A DNA stretch of 64,000 bases from NCBI RefSeq assembly GCF_900890705.1, contig NZ_CAAHFH010000002.1, forward strand, positions 1,736,001-1,800,000, given 5' to 3'. Positions 56,647 to 64,000 of this stretch are shown here, one piece after another (position 1 is the first letter of the stretch; every line of letters starts with the position of its first letter). Source of the DNA: Pontiella sulfatireligans (GTDB lineage: Bacteria > Verrucomicrobiota > Kiritimatiellia > Kiritimatiellales > Pontiellaceae). Both the position numbers and the translations under genes were made by a program. Below the pieces are notes generated by a model, which was given only the letters and a program-made list of their open reading frames with translations, had not been told where the DNA came from and did no database searches.

Positions 56647-57342
56647 ATGAAACGGAATATAAGTATGGCGTTAGCGGTTTTAGCGCTGTGTGGCGGCGCT
56701 CAGGCGGAGCTTTTGATTGGCTGGGATGGTGGATTAACAGGTTCTTCGGCCAAAAATGTAGAGGGGATTACTGGAAATCTATGGGGTGGCTCTCTGTACA
56801 CTGTTAATACCTCTGCGGGGTCAGAGGATGGGACTTTCGGGCCGACAGAAACCGGTGCTTCCACAGACCTTACAGCCTATGAAATCCGGACGGTTGTTCC
56901 GGGGAGTACTGATACGCTGGGTATTCAGATTATCAACGGTACCGGTCAAGATCTGACCCTGGATAAATTGGTGTTTGACTATGCAAATTACTGGGGCGGG
57001 GCGCCATCGACTCTTACGATCAGCTATGCATATGGTGCATTGACGGGGATTGCCAATGGTACGGTCATCAAGACATTTTCAGACATTGGAACCAATGGCG
57101 GCTTAAAGGGCGACTACACTGATTATGAAGTCTCCTTAGCCGGGTTGGCGGATTTTGTGCTGGCGGATGGTGAGAAGGCGACGTTCAACCTGGTTGGATC
57201 CGATGCAAACGCTGGTAGTATCAGCGGTGCTTTCGACAATCTTGGTTTTACGGGAACCGTGGTTCCGGAACCGCAAACGCTCAGTCTTCTGACCGTGATG
57301 GCTTCGGGATTGTTTGGTTTGCGGCGTATATTCATCCTGTAG
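56647..57342 (+). CDS. PEP-CTERM sorting-domain protein made of one shared module
   Basis: 231 aa. Signal peptide KRNISMALAVLALCGGAQAE, then one copy of the shared module from about residue 20 to 205 (LLIGWDGGLTGSSAKNVEGI, GSEDGTFGPTETGASTDLTA, LTLDKLVFDYANYWGGAP, ISGAFDNLGFTG). It ends with the PEP-CTERM signal VVPEPQTLSLL, a hydrophobic helix and LRRIFIL. PEP-CTERM proteins are processed by exosortases and sent to the surface or matrix. AAGGAG precedes the ATG. It is closest to module copy 1 of the GH-A protein. Confidence 0.92.
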   Translation: MKRNISMALAVLALCGGAQAELLIGWDGGLTGSSAKNVEGITGNLWGGSLYTVNTSAGSEDGTFGPTETGASTDLTAYEIRTVVPGSTDTLGIQIINGTGQDLTLDKLVFDYANYWGGAPSTLTISYAYGALTGIANGTVIKTFSDIGTNGGLKGDYTDYEVSLAGLADFVLADGEKATFNLVGSDANAGSISGAFDNLGFTGTVVPEPQTLSLLTVMASGLFGLRRIFIL

Positions 57343-57375
57343 CCTTCCTCAGGCTGTCCCCATCGTCTTAGGTGT

Positions 57376-57405
57376 GCTGCCTGTGGCCCAAATGCCGCAG
57401 GCAGC
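57376..57405 (+). terminator. Strong hairpin after PEP-CTERM gene
   Basis: GCTGCCTGTGGC-ccaaat-GCCGCAGGCAGC, 11 of 12 pairs. No T-run follows (GTGTGTGTAAAGG), so it may act as an mRNA end or rho-dependent site. Confidence 0.55.
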
Positions 57406-57539
57406 GTGTGTGTAAAGGACGGTTCGGTGGATGTTTCCGCCTTCCGGGACAGCCCGGATAAAGCATTGGGAAAATGGCACGAAGCGCTCTGGAATGCCGA
57501 GACCGTTGCTCTGCTCTTCCGCAAGAACCGCCGGGAAAA

Positions 57540-57644
57540 GGGTCGCCCATTCTCTTCGAGTTCAGAAACCAGCTCTCCCGTATGGGCCGAAATAATTTTG
57601 AGGCCGACCGACGTGCCATGAAAAACTATGGATGGGTTATTCAC
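57540..57644 (-). pseudogene. 5' remnant of DUF2357/McrC-like gene
   Basis: From a GTG at 57644 the reading NNPSIVFHGTSVGLKIISAH, TGELVSELEENGR matches the first 34 residues of the intact gene at 62426, then diverges into unrelated sequence. Part of a duplicated block that also includes the RAYT and the McrB-like 3' end. The next stretch (57406-57539) holds no recognisable gene. Confidence 0.85.
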
Positions 57645-58621
57645 GATTCCTGACCTGCTTTATTATTTCCATCCGAACAAAACTGCTCCACCAGTAAATT
57701 GGCTTGCTCACAACTGGCGCGGGTGGCATCCGTCATTTCATTTGGAAAAGTTGAAATCCACAGGGCACGTTCTTCCAGAAAACTCCTCGTCCAATCAGCC
57801 GGAATTGATTCAGGCACGCCCATCGGTAACATCCAGACAATATGTGCAGTGCCGGCCCGCAGCACATTCAGACAAGACCGCTCCCCGGGCGAAAAGAACG
57901 TGCTGCAGACCACGCCCTCAAATGCGGCCAAATCGCGTTGCAATTGGGCAACGTCCTCCTCCGAAGAACGGCGCGAAACCCGCAAAGCCATCCGCGGAAC
58001 ATTCATCTCAAGCAACGCCAGGTTCCCCTTGTAAAAACGGCCCTTAAAGCTCCCTTGCGGAACATCCCTCATCGCCCAGCGCCGCGGATTAGCCCGCACA
58101 TAGTTTTCCCGAACCGCCAGCTCCTCTGCATCAAAACAAATCACATCATAATAATTAGGGGCCCAGACCCGCGCCGGTTCTTTCTCGCCATGCTCATGTT
58201 CTTTCCCGCCATGCCCCTGTTCTTTCCCGCCATGCCCCTGTTCTTTCCCGCCATGGCGGGAGACCCCATAAGCTCCCTCCGACCGCCGCCACTCCCGCGT
58301 CACTGAACCCTTGAACATATTCACCACTTCGCCCAAGCCCTTCTCTCCCGGCCTCACAATCCGAATCAACCCGTGAAAATGGTTCGGCATAACCTGCCAC
58401 GCTCCCAGCTCAATATGAGTATAATGTTGTGGAATCTCGCTCCAACACCGATCAACCAGTCGACCCAGCTCATTGGGCAGCATCTCGCCCCCCTCGACCC
58501 GCCCAAAAAGGGGACGATGATAATCGGCACCCAGCGTAAGAAAATACCAGCCGGGCCGGGAATAGTCGCGCCCATCCATCCGCAGCTTCTGCGACATGCT
58601 CTGTTTGATCTCGCGCGCCAT
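57641..58621 (-). CDS. REP-associated tyrosine transposase, duplicate copy
   Basis: 326 aa from the ATG at 58621 (GGAGAAGG upstream). RAYT signatures: KLRMDGRDYSRPGWYFLTLG, the HUH motif VMPNHFHGLIRIVRPGEKGL, and NYYDVICFDAEELAVRENYV. It is about 95% identical to the copy at 62423-63382. It differs mainly in having four instead of three 7-residue HGGKEQG-type repeats near residue 130-160. Stop overlaps the start of the DUF2357 remnant (GTGA). The upstream spacer has expanded into a tandem array. Confidence 0.9.
   Translation of the reverse strand: MAREIKQSMSQKLRMDGRDYSRPGWYFLTLGADYHRPLFGRVEGGEMLPNELGRLVDRCWSEIPQHYTHIELGAWQVMPNHFHGLIRIVRPGEKGLGEVVNMFKGSVTREWRRSEGAYGVSRHGGKEQGHGGKEQGHGGKEHEHGEKEPARVWAPNYYDVICFDAEELAVRENYVRANPRRWAMRDVPQGSFKGRFYKGNLALLEMNVPRMALRVSRRSSEEDVAQLQRDLAAFEGVVCSTFFSPGERSCLNVLRAGTAHIVWMLPMGVPESIPADWTRSFLEERALWISTFPNEMTDATRASCEQANLLVEQFCSDGNNKAGQES
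58177..58263. repeat. 21-bp in-frame repeats within RAYT, four units
   Basis: Unit GTTCTTTCCCGCCATGCCCC plus T, ending in the palindrome TCCCGCCATGGCGGGA, the same core as the spacer REP. The sister RAYT has three units at 62959-63024. Confidence 0.85.
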
Positions 58622-59330
58622 GTGTACCTTCTCCAACTCAGTCTCAATTCTTTCCCGCTACAGCGGGAGCTCCCCTGCCAGCGGGCACCCTACGCCTCCG
58701 CAAAACTGGTGAAGCCATGCTCTGTTTGATCTCGCGCGCCATGTGTACCCTCTCCAACTCAGTCCCAGTTCTTTCCCGCTACAGCGGGAGCTCCCTTGTC
58801 AGCGGGCACCCTACGCCTCCGCAAAACTGGTAAAGCCATGCTCCGTTTGATCTCGCGCGCCATGTGTACCCTCTCCAACTCAGTCCCAGTTCTTTCCCGC
58901 TACAGCGGGAGCTCCCTTGTCAGCGGGCACCCTAAGCCTCCGCAAAACTGGTAAAGCCATGCTCTGTTTGATCTCGCGCGCCATGTATACCTTCTCCAAC
59001 TCAGTCTCAGTTCTTTCCCGCTACAGCGGGAGCTCCCTTGTCAGCGGGCACCCTACGCCTCCGCAAAACTGGTGAAGCCATGCTCTGTTTGATCTCGCGC
59101 GCCATGTGTACCTTCTCCAACTCAGTCTCAATTCTTTCCCGCTACAGCGGGAGCTCCCCTGCCAGCGGGCACCCTACGCCTCCGCAAAACTGGTGAAGCC
59201 ATGTTCCTGAAGCCGCTTGCGCATGCGCGCCATGTGTACCTTCTCCAACTCAGTCTCGGTTCTTTCCCGCTACAGCGGGAGCTCCCCTGCCAGCGGGCTC
59301 CCTAAGCCTCCGCAAAACTGGTGAAACCAT
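58595..59330. repeat. 121-bp tandem array (about six units)
   Basis: Unit starts at 58595, 58716, 58837, 58958, 59079, 59199 and 59328, i.e. 121 bp except the last two steps (120, 129). Each unit carries, on the minus strand, the last codons of the McrB-like gene (FTSFAEA and stop), a GGAG-CTCCCGCTGTAGCGGGA REP hairpin, and the ribosome site plus first codons of the RAYT. The parental locus at 63382-63480 has one unit only. Confidence 0.9.
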
Positions 59331-59420
59331 GTTCCTGAAGCCGCTTGCGCATGCGCGCCAGCTTTTCGAGCGCCTGCGGATAAACCGCATTCTCTGCAAC
59401 CAGATCCTCGGCCATGATCA
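59302..59420 (-). pseudogene. McrB-like gene, 3' remnant
   Basis: Reads AEDLVAENAVYPQALEKLAR then MRKRLQEHGFTSFAEA and stop, matching the end of the gene at 63451 with one substitution. Cut at about 59420, ten bases before the second group II-like element. Confidence 0.88.
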
Positions 59421-59430
59421 TCATTTTATA

Positions 59431-60135
59431 GTCGCGGTAGGGACGGTCGTCACCGACCGCCCCCCGCACAGATCCGTACGTGCGACATTAACGCATACGG
59501 CTCCTACCTCAAGTAATGGCGTTTTGAGCGGAAAACCTGTATCGAAGCCATTTCCTTTTGATGCCCACTACGCAACCTGTAAATTCATTCGATGCGACTA
59601 TTCGGCTCTGAGTCCTTGCCGCAGCTTCATTCACTGATTTCCTCTTGGTTGACTTCCTTTCCTCCATCTGCTCCGCAGAAACCGAAGCCTCCTTGTTCGC
59701 AAACTTCTCAGGTACTATGAAGTCATCCGACTTCTCGGGGGAACTCATCGCTGGTATTCGGCGATTAGCCTTTTCCAGCGATGCCTCTACCAGGTGCTTC
59801 AAGCTTGGCGAGCCTCCTTCCCGAGATCTCCCGATTTCCGCGCGGAGAGTGTCCACACAGGCCAAGGTTCTTTGACTCCGCCAGAGTGGTATGCCACTCG
59901 CGATTACGCGGCATTCCATTTCGCGTCCCCTGCAGTCCACTGGGTATGCCATCTGGTAACTGGTGATTTCGGAGCTCAATAATTCGGCTTATGCTTTCCC
60001 CTGTCAACGCTTCGCCACGTCCTCGCGGATCGTCGACGCATGACTCGGGGCCATTGTTTCTCGCTAAGATTTCAATGTAAGACTCTTTCATTCTCTACTC
60101 TCCGCCGACTTTAATCGGCGCTTTCGGACCGACCC
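59431..60135 (-). mobile_element. Group II intron-like element without RT, copy 2 (705 bp)
   Basis: Same sequence and endpoints as 42675-43379. It lies between the DUF2357 gene stop and the McrB-like remnant, thus at the border between the intact restriction locus and its decayed duplicate. The common flank on the domain V side is GTCGCG, which may include exon target bases. Confidence 0.65.
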
Positions 60136-60179
60136 CTTGCCCGCTTCGCAGGCTTAGATCGCTCCGACCTCAAGACCAG

Positions 60180-62426
60180 CTATCGCTTTCGCCTTGCCCC
60201 AACCATCAAATCACTCAATGGAATTCCTTGTTCGGGGATTGCGGAATTATGACCCTCTCCGATTGCTTCGATTTTGGAGAGATCCCAATCATATGCGAAA
60301 AGAGGATCATCAGGATCTAATGGAGCAACATCGTAGACGAGATAGTAGGGCTGGGATCCATTTTTAGGATATCCCTTTTCCAATAACGTTTCTGAGGAAA
60401 ACACGCGTGGCCCTGCGGATGTTATCCGGTACAGTCGGCCACCTCCTCGATAGTCACCGCTACCATGAAGCAAAAGATAGGACGCCCCCGCCACAGATTC
60501 ATGCAACCGCAACGAGCCCCGGCTTTCCGTTCGGAAATTGTAAAGACTCGATGACTCCACCCAATCCCGATATTCCGGGCCTTTAAGCCATCCGTGCAGC
60601 ACATAGGTTTCGGCAGACGGTCTTGATCGAGTGACCGCTCCCCATTCCGGCAGCGCTTCGCGCACCGCATCCGGTGGCTCGTCTTTATGGATGCGATAGG
60701 TGTGATAGGTTTGCTGCTCGCGCTGGGTTGTGCGGTTGCAAACGTGCGCAACCACCTCCTTGAAAAACCGTTCAACAGCGAAGGACCCATCGTCCGAATC
60801 ATTGGGCCGAAGCGGAAATGCCCCGAGGCCGGGCAGCAGTTCATGGAACCCGCGAAACGGCATCTGTTCCTTTTCGCTTCCGGGATAAAGCACATAGGCC
60901 CCCGCGGATCGGCGGATCGCATCCCGATAAGCGTGCATCTTCAACAGGTCCGCCCGCTTATAATTCCCAGAGCGTTGCGCCGACTTTTCTTCGTCTAAAT
61001 CCTCATCTTCTTTACCGAACAACTTGGTGAGACTGTCCACCTTGTACTTTGCATCAAAATGAACATGCGTGATCAATTCCTGCTCTTCGGCCTCGGCTTG
61101 AGTAAATCCGTCCGGCCAGAGCGACAACGTATAATCGGGACGCATCTGCCGGCTCCATGAGCCTTGCGCGGGATACTCGCCGGCAACGCCAAAGGTCCGG
61201 TTGTAGCTAAACTCCACATGCAGCCGGCGCCCGGCTCCGGTATAGACCCCGCGGATCGGAAGCTGCTTGCCGGCCTTCAGCTTGAGCACCAAATCCTTAT
61301 CGTTAATCAGATCTTCAACGGGTGGATTTTTCAGCTCGAAAAGACCCGCAACCAGATCCAGCAACTTGAAAAAGACCCAGTATTCGTAAAGAGCCGCCAC
61401 ATCGCGCTTGCCGCCTTCATACACATCATCGCCGCCGTCCCAGCTCAGCCTTGCTGCCAGTTCAAACAGCATCCATGCGCGCAACACCTGACGGTAGCCC
61501 TCCTTGCGTTGGAGAACCGGACTGTTTAGCGGAAGCAGCTCCGGCAGCGCAACCTGCTTGAACACATCATGTGAAATAGTTACTTCCAAATCGTTAATCA
61601 GCCCGTCAATCTCCGTCCGCAAGCCGGGATACTTTCCGTTTCCAATGACCGGAAACTTTTCGAGCAAATCTTCCAGGATCTGGAGAAACATGTTCAACGC
61701 ATGTTTAACAAACCGGTTTTCCGGCGTGTCCACCGTATCGCGCTTATCGCGTATTTCGATTCGCTCGGGAATGGTCGTCATTACAGAATGAAGTGCATGC
61801 GTATCCGGCACCTCCATGCGCCGGCCCGCCGAAGCAAACTGGCGGACTTCATACCGCCCAAGACGCCGGCTCTGCAGCACATCGATCGTCCGGAACTCTT
61901 CACGCCACTGCGTATTCGGCATCGTTATGATCCGCTGCACGGCCTGCTGAAAATCCTCTCCGCCCAGCAGGCTTTTCAAAAAATAGAGCCGCTGCGCCAG
62001 CGTGGCCTCCGTGAGCCCATCGGGAATGAGCGGCTGTTCAACAGGGGATTCCAGCTGCAGCAGAAAATCGGCACACCGGTCGGCAATATCCTCGAGCATA
62101 GAACGATATTCATCTTCATAGCCCAGCTTCGTCGAACGGACATCGATATGCGTCGTTGAAACCGCTGCCCCCGTCTGCTTGTCGAGAAGCTCCAGCTTCA
62201 GCAGTCCGACATAGTTGCCCGGCTCAATGGATCCGCGGTCACTCGCATCGGCAATACGGCTGCGCCGGATAATCCCATTCTTTTCTTTAAGCTCAAAATC
62301 ACAGGAAAGCACCTCATATTCATAGCGCCCATTCTCTTCGAGTTCAGAAACCCGCTCTCCCGTATGGGCCGAAATAATTTTGAGGCCAGCCGGCGTGCCA
62401 GGAAAAACTATGGATGGGTTATTCAC
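60180..62426 (-). CDS. DUF2357 / McrC-like restriction endonuclease subunit
   Basis: 748 aa from a GTG at 62426 overlapping the RAYT stop (GTGA). The N-terminal 300 residues are the DUF2357 region (YEDEYRSMLEDIADRCADFL, PENRFVKHALNMFLQILEDL). The nuclease domain follows: YEYWVFFKLLDLVAGLFELK, RPDYTLSLWPDG (Asp) and THVHFDAKYKVD (DxK), then KADLLKMHAYRDAIR, a PD-(D/E)xK core. The C-terminal 200 residues (ASYLLLHGSGDYRGGGRLYR, SETLLEKGYPKNGSQPYYLV) look like a PUA/EVE-type modified-base reader, which is inference. With the McrB-like ATPase it should form a type IV-like restriction system. Confidence 0.82.
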   Translation of the reverse strand: MNNPSIVFPGTPAGLKIISAHTGERVSELEENGRYEYEVLSCDFELKEKNGIIRRSRIADASDRGSIEPGNYVGLLKLELLDKQTGAAVSTTHIDVRSTKLGYEDEYRSMLEDIADRCADFLLQLESPVEQPLIPDGLTEATLAQRLYFLKSLLGGEDFQQAVQRIITMPNTQWREEFRTIDVLQSRRLGRYEVRQFASAGRRMEVPDTHALHSVMTTIPERIEIRDKRDTVDTPENRFVKHALNMFLQILEDLLEKFPVIGNGKYPGLRTEIDGLINDLEVTISHDVFKQVALPELLPLNSPVLQRKEGYRQVLRAWMLFELAARLSWDGGDDVYEGGKRDVAALYEYWVFFKLLDLVAGLFELKNPPVEDLINDKDLVLKLKAGKQLPIRGVYTGAGRRLHVEFSYNRTFGVAGEYPAQGSWSRQMRPDYTLSLWPDGFTQAEAEEQELITHVHFDAKYKVDSLTKLFGKEDEDLDEEKSAQRSGNYKRADLLKMHAYRDAIRRSAGAYVLYPGSEKEQMPFRGFHELLPGLGAFPLRPNDSDDGSFAVERFFKEVVAHVCNRTTQREQQTYHTYRIHKDEPPDAVREALPEWGAVTRSRPSAETYVLHGWLKGPEYRDWVESSSLYNFRTESRGSLRLHESVAGASYLLLHGSGDYRGGGRLYRITSAGPRVFSSETLLEKGYPKNGSQPYYLVYDVAPLDPDDPLFAYDWDLSKIEAIGEGHNSAIPEQGIPLSDLMVGARRKR

Positions 62427-63382
62427 GATTCCTGACCTGCTTTATTATTTCCATCCGAACAAAACTGCTCCACCAGAAAATTGGCCTGTTCACAGCTGGC
62501 GCGGGAGGCATCCGTCATTTCATTTGGAAAAGTTGAAATCCACAGTGCACGTTCTTCCAGAAAACTCCTCGTCCAATCAGCCGGAATTGATTCAGGCACG
62601 CCCATCGGTAACATCCAGACAATATGTGCAGTGCCGGCCCGCAGCACATTAAGACAAGACCGCTCCCCGGGCGAAAAGAACGTGCTGCAGACCACGCCCT
62701 CAAACGCGGCCAAACCGCGTTGCAATTGGGCAACGTCCTCCTCCGAAGAACGGCGCGAAACCCGCAAAGCCATCCGCGGAACATGCATCTCAAGCAACGC
62801 CAGATTCCCTTTGTAAAAACGGCCCTTAAAGCTCCCTTGCGGAACATCCCTCATCGCCCAGCGCCGCGGATTAGCCCGCACATAGTTTTCCCGAACCGCC
62901 AGCTCCTCTGCATCAAAACAAATCACATCATAATAATTAGGGGCCCAGACCCGCGCCGGTTCTTTCTCGCCATGCTCATGTTCTTTCTCGCCATGCCCAT
63001 GTTCTTTCCCGCCATGGCGGGAGACATCATAAGCCCCCTTCGACCGCCGCCACTCCCGCGTCACTGAACCCTTGAACATATTCACCACTTCGCCCAAGCC
63101 CTTCTCTCCCGGCCTCACAATCCGAATCAACCCGTGAAAATGGTTCGGCATAACCTGCCACGCACCCAGCTCAATATGATGGTAATGTTGTGGAATCTCG
63201 CTCCAACACCGATCAACCAGTCGACCCAGCTCATTGGGCAGCATCTCGCCCCCCTCGACCCGCCCAAAAAGGGGACGATGATAATCGGCACCCAGCGTAA
63301 GAAAATACCAGCCGGGCCGGGAATAGTCGCGCCCATCCATCCGCAGCTTCTGCGACATGCTCCGTTTGATCTCGCGCGCCAT
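62423..63382 (-). CDS. REP-associated tyrosine transposase inside McrBC-like operon
   Basis: 319 aa from the ATG at 63382 (GGAGAGGG upstream). Same motifs as its duplicate: VMPNHFHGLIRIVRPGEKGL, NYYDVICFDAEELAVRENYV. Three 7-residue repeats (HGGKEHG, HGEKEHE, HGEKEPA) with the REP palindrome core lie near residue 130. It starts 68 bp after the McrB-like stop with a REP hairpin between, and overlaps the DUF2357 start by 4 nt, so all three are one transcript. Confidence 0.9.
   Translation of the reverse strand: MAREIKRSMSQKLRMDGRDYSRPGWYFLTLGADYHRPLFGRVEGGEMLPNELGRLVDRCWSEIPQHYHHIELGAWQVMPNHFHGLIRIVRPGEKGLGEVVNMFKGSVTREWRRSKGAYDVSRHGGKEHGHGEKEHEHGEKEPARVWAPNYYDVICFDAEELAVRENYVRANPRRWAMRDVPQGSFKGRFYKGNLALLEMHVPRMALRVSRRSSEEDVAQLQRGLAAFEGVVCSTFFSPGERSCLNVLRAGTAHIVWMLPMGVPESIPADWTRSFLEERALWISTFPNEMTDASRASCEQANFLVEQFCSDGNNKAGQES
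62959..63024. repeat. 21-bp in-frame repeats within RAYT, three units
   Basis: GTTCTTTCTCGCCATGCTCA-type units ending in the TCCCGCCATGGCGGGA palindrome. One unit fewer than in the duplicate RAYT. Confidence 0.85.
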
Positions 63383-63450
63383 GTGTACCCTCTCCAACTC
63401 AGTCCCAGTTCTTTCCCGCTACAGCGGGAGCTCCCTTGTCAGCGGGCACC

Positions 63451-64000
63451 CTACGCCTCCGCAAAACTGGTGAAACCATGTTCCTGAAGCCGCTTGCGCA
63501 TGCGCGCCAGCTTTTCGAGCGACTGCGGGTAAACCGCATTTTCTGCAACCAGATCCTCGGCCTTGATCGGATCATTCTTCAGCCAGTCCCCTTCTTTGAG
63601 ACAAAGGCGGATAAGCGCGGCCAGAACGGGCCCCAGTTTTTTCTTCGACCCATGAAGCTTGGGCAAAAGCTTCTGCATAATCGCCGCATCCATCGCCGCT
63701 TCAAATTTCCAGTCCGTGGAAAGTTCCTTGTGGAAATAGATAAAGCGGCAGATTTCATGGGCCGTGCGATAGCCGAATTCCGCGCCCGCCTCCTTCAGCT
63801 GCGGGAAAAACTCCATCAACACCTTCGACACCGCCTCGCGGGTGGCAGCGTCCAGCGGAACATCCTTCAGCTTAGCTGCGGTAACAAATGCCTTGGCGTA
63901 TTGCGCCCCCTGCCCGGCAATCGCATCGAGGTCCGGTTTGACCGGATTGGTGAGAAACGATTGCATTTCGTCTTCCGACACCCGGAACTCAATCACGTTA
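63451..64000 (-). CDS. McrB-like AAA+ ATPase, C-terminal part (cut by window edge)
   Basis: The reading begins at the window edge as NVIEFRVSEDEMQSFL, which fits the stretch just after the sensor region of McrB-type AAA+ proteins (usually LDRANVIEFR). The rest is the helical C-terminus: GYRTAHEICRFIYFHKELST, AAIMQKLLPKLHGSKKKLGP and VYPQSLEKLARMRKRLQEHG. The frame remains open beyond the edge; a GTG at 63996 is not a likely start. Expected role: GTP/ATP-driven motor subunit of an McrBC-type modification-dependent restriction complex. Identification rests on the tail and its DUF2357 partner. Confidence 0.7.
   Translation of the reverse strand, partial: NVIEFRVSEDEMQSFLTNPVKPDLDAIAGQGAQYAKAFVTAAKLKDVPLDAATREAVSKVLMEFFPQLKEAGAEFGYRTAHEICRFIYFHKELSTDWKFEAAMDAAIMQKLLPKLHGSKKKLGPVLAALIRLCLKEGDWLKNDPIKAEDLVAENAVYPQSLEKLARMRKRLQEHGFTSFAEA

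Noticed and set aside
57406..57621. 71-codon plus-strand frame after the PEP-CTERM gene
   Set aside because: Partly antisense to the DUF2357 remnant and not recognisable; could be a worn gene end but nothing supports it.
58595..59330. Possible CRISPR array in the 121-bp repeats
   Set aside because: Period is constant and all of it is repeated; no spacers and no cas genes in the window.

Overview
The window looks like chromosomal DNA of a marine or hypersaline polysaccharide-degrading bacterium of the Planctomycetota-Verrucomicrobiota-Chlamydiota group, most plausibly a Kiritimatiellota (Pontiella-like) organism. This is inferred from secreted glycoside hydrolases and a sulfatase beside a PEP-CTERM protein, ectoine synthesis, many REP-associated tyrosine transposases (RAYTs) and moderately high GC. 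No rRNA or tRNA gene was recognised.

Layout. 1-6.1 kb: housekeeping genes (EEP-family protein, UvrD-like helicase, YihY/BrkB membrane protein, ilvD). 6.2-12.7 kb: accessory zone with a Sel1-repeat gene split by an IS1182-type element, an Mrr-type nuclease, a RhuM protein, a pair of long direct repeats and a broken bioB. 12.7-28.7 kb: biotin genes bioF-bioH-like-bioC, bioD and bioA, broken up by a RAYT, an SNF2 helicase/SWIM protein pair and an ectABC-symporter cluster. 28.8-38.3 kb: galM, RNase E/G and the cell-shape cluster mreB-mreC-mreD-mrdA-rodA-rng on the minus strand. 38.3-43.7 kb: degraded zone with gene remnants, a RAYT carrying REP palindromes inside its own reading frame, a Cys-rich exported peptide, and the first of two identical 705-bp group II intron-like elements. 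43.8-57.4 kb: plus-strand polysaccharide-utilisation cluster (GH16 enzyme, module-only protein, sialidase-like protein, clan GH-A hydrolase, sulfatase-GH32 fusion, PEP-CTERM protein). 57.4-64 kb: McrBC-like restriction operon with a RAYT wedged between its two genes, plus a decayed duplicate of that junction whose spacer has expanded into a 121-bp tandem array, and the second group II-like element.

How it fits together. The polysaccharide cluster is tied together by two things the sequence shows directly. A roughly 190-residue module occurs five times in four exported proteins, including the PEP-CTERM protein where it stands alone. A 16-18 bp palindrome (best form CCTAGAGATATCTCTAGG) lies against the -35 element of three promoters and, in weaker form, before a fourth. 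I infer a co-regulated system in which several enzymes and one exosortase-sorted surface protein use the same ligand-binding or assembly module on a probably sulfated glycan. The second theme is REP/RAYT activity: palindromes sit between genes, inside RAYT coding sequence, and in the spacer of the restriction operon.
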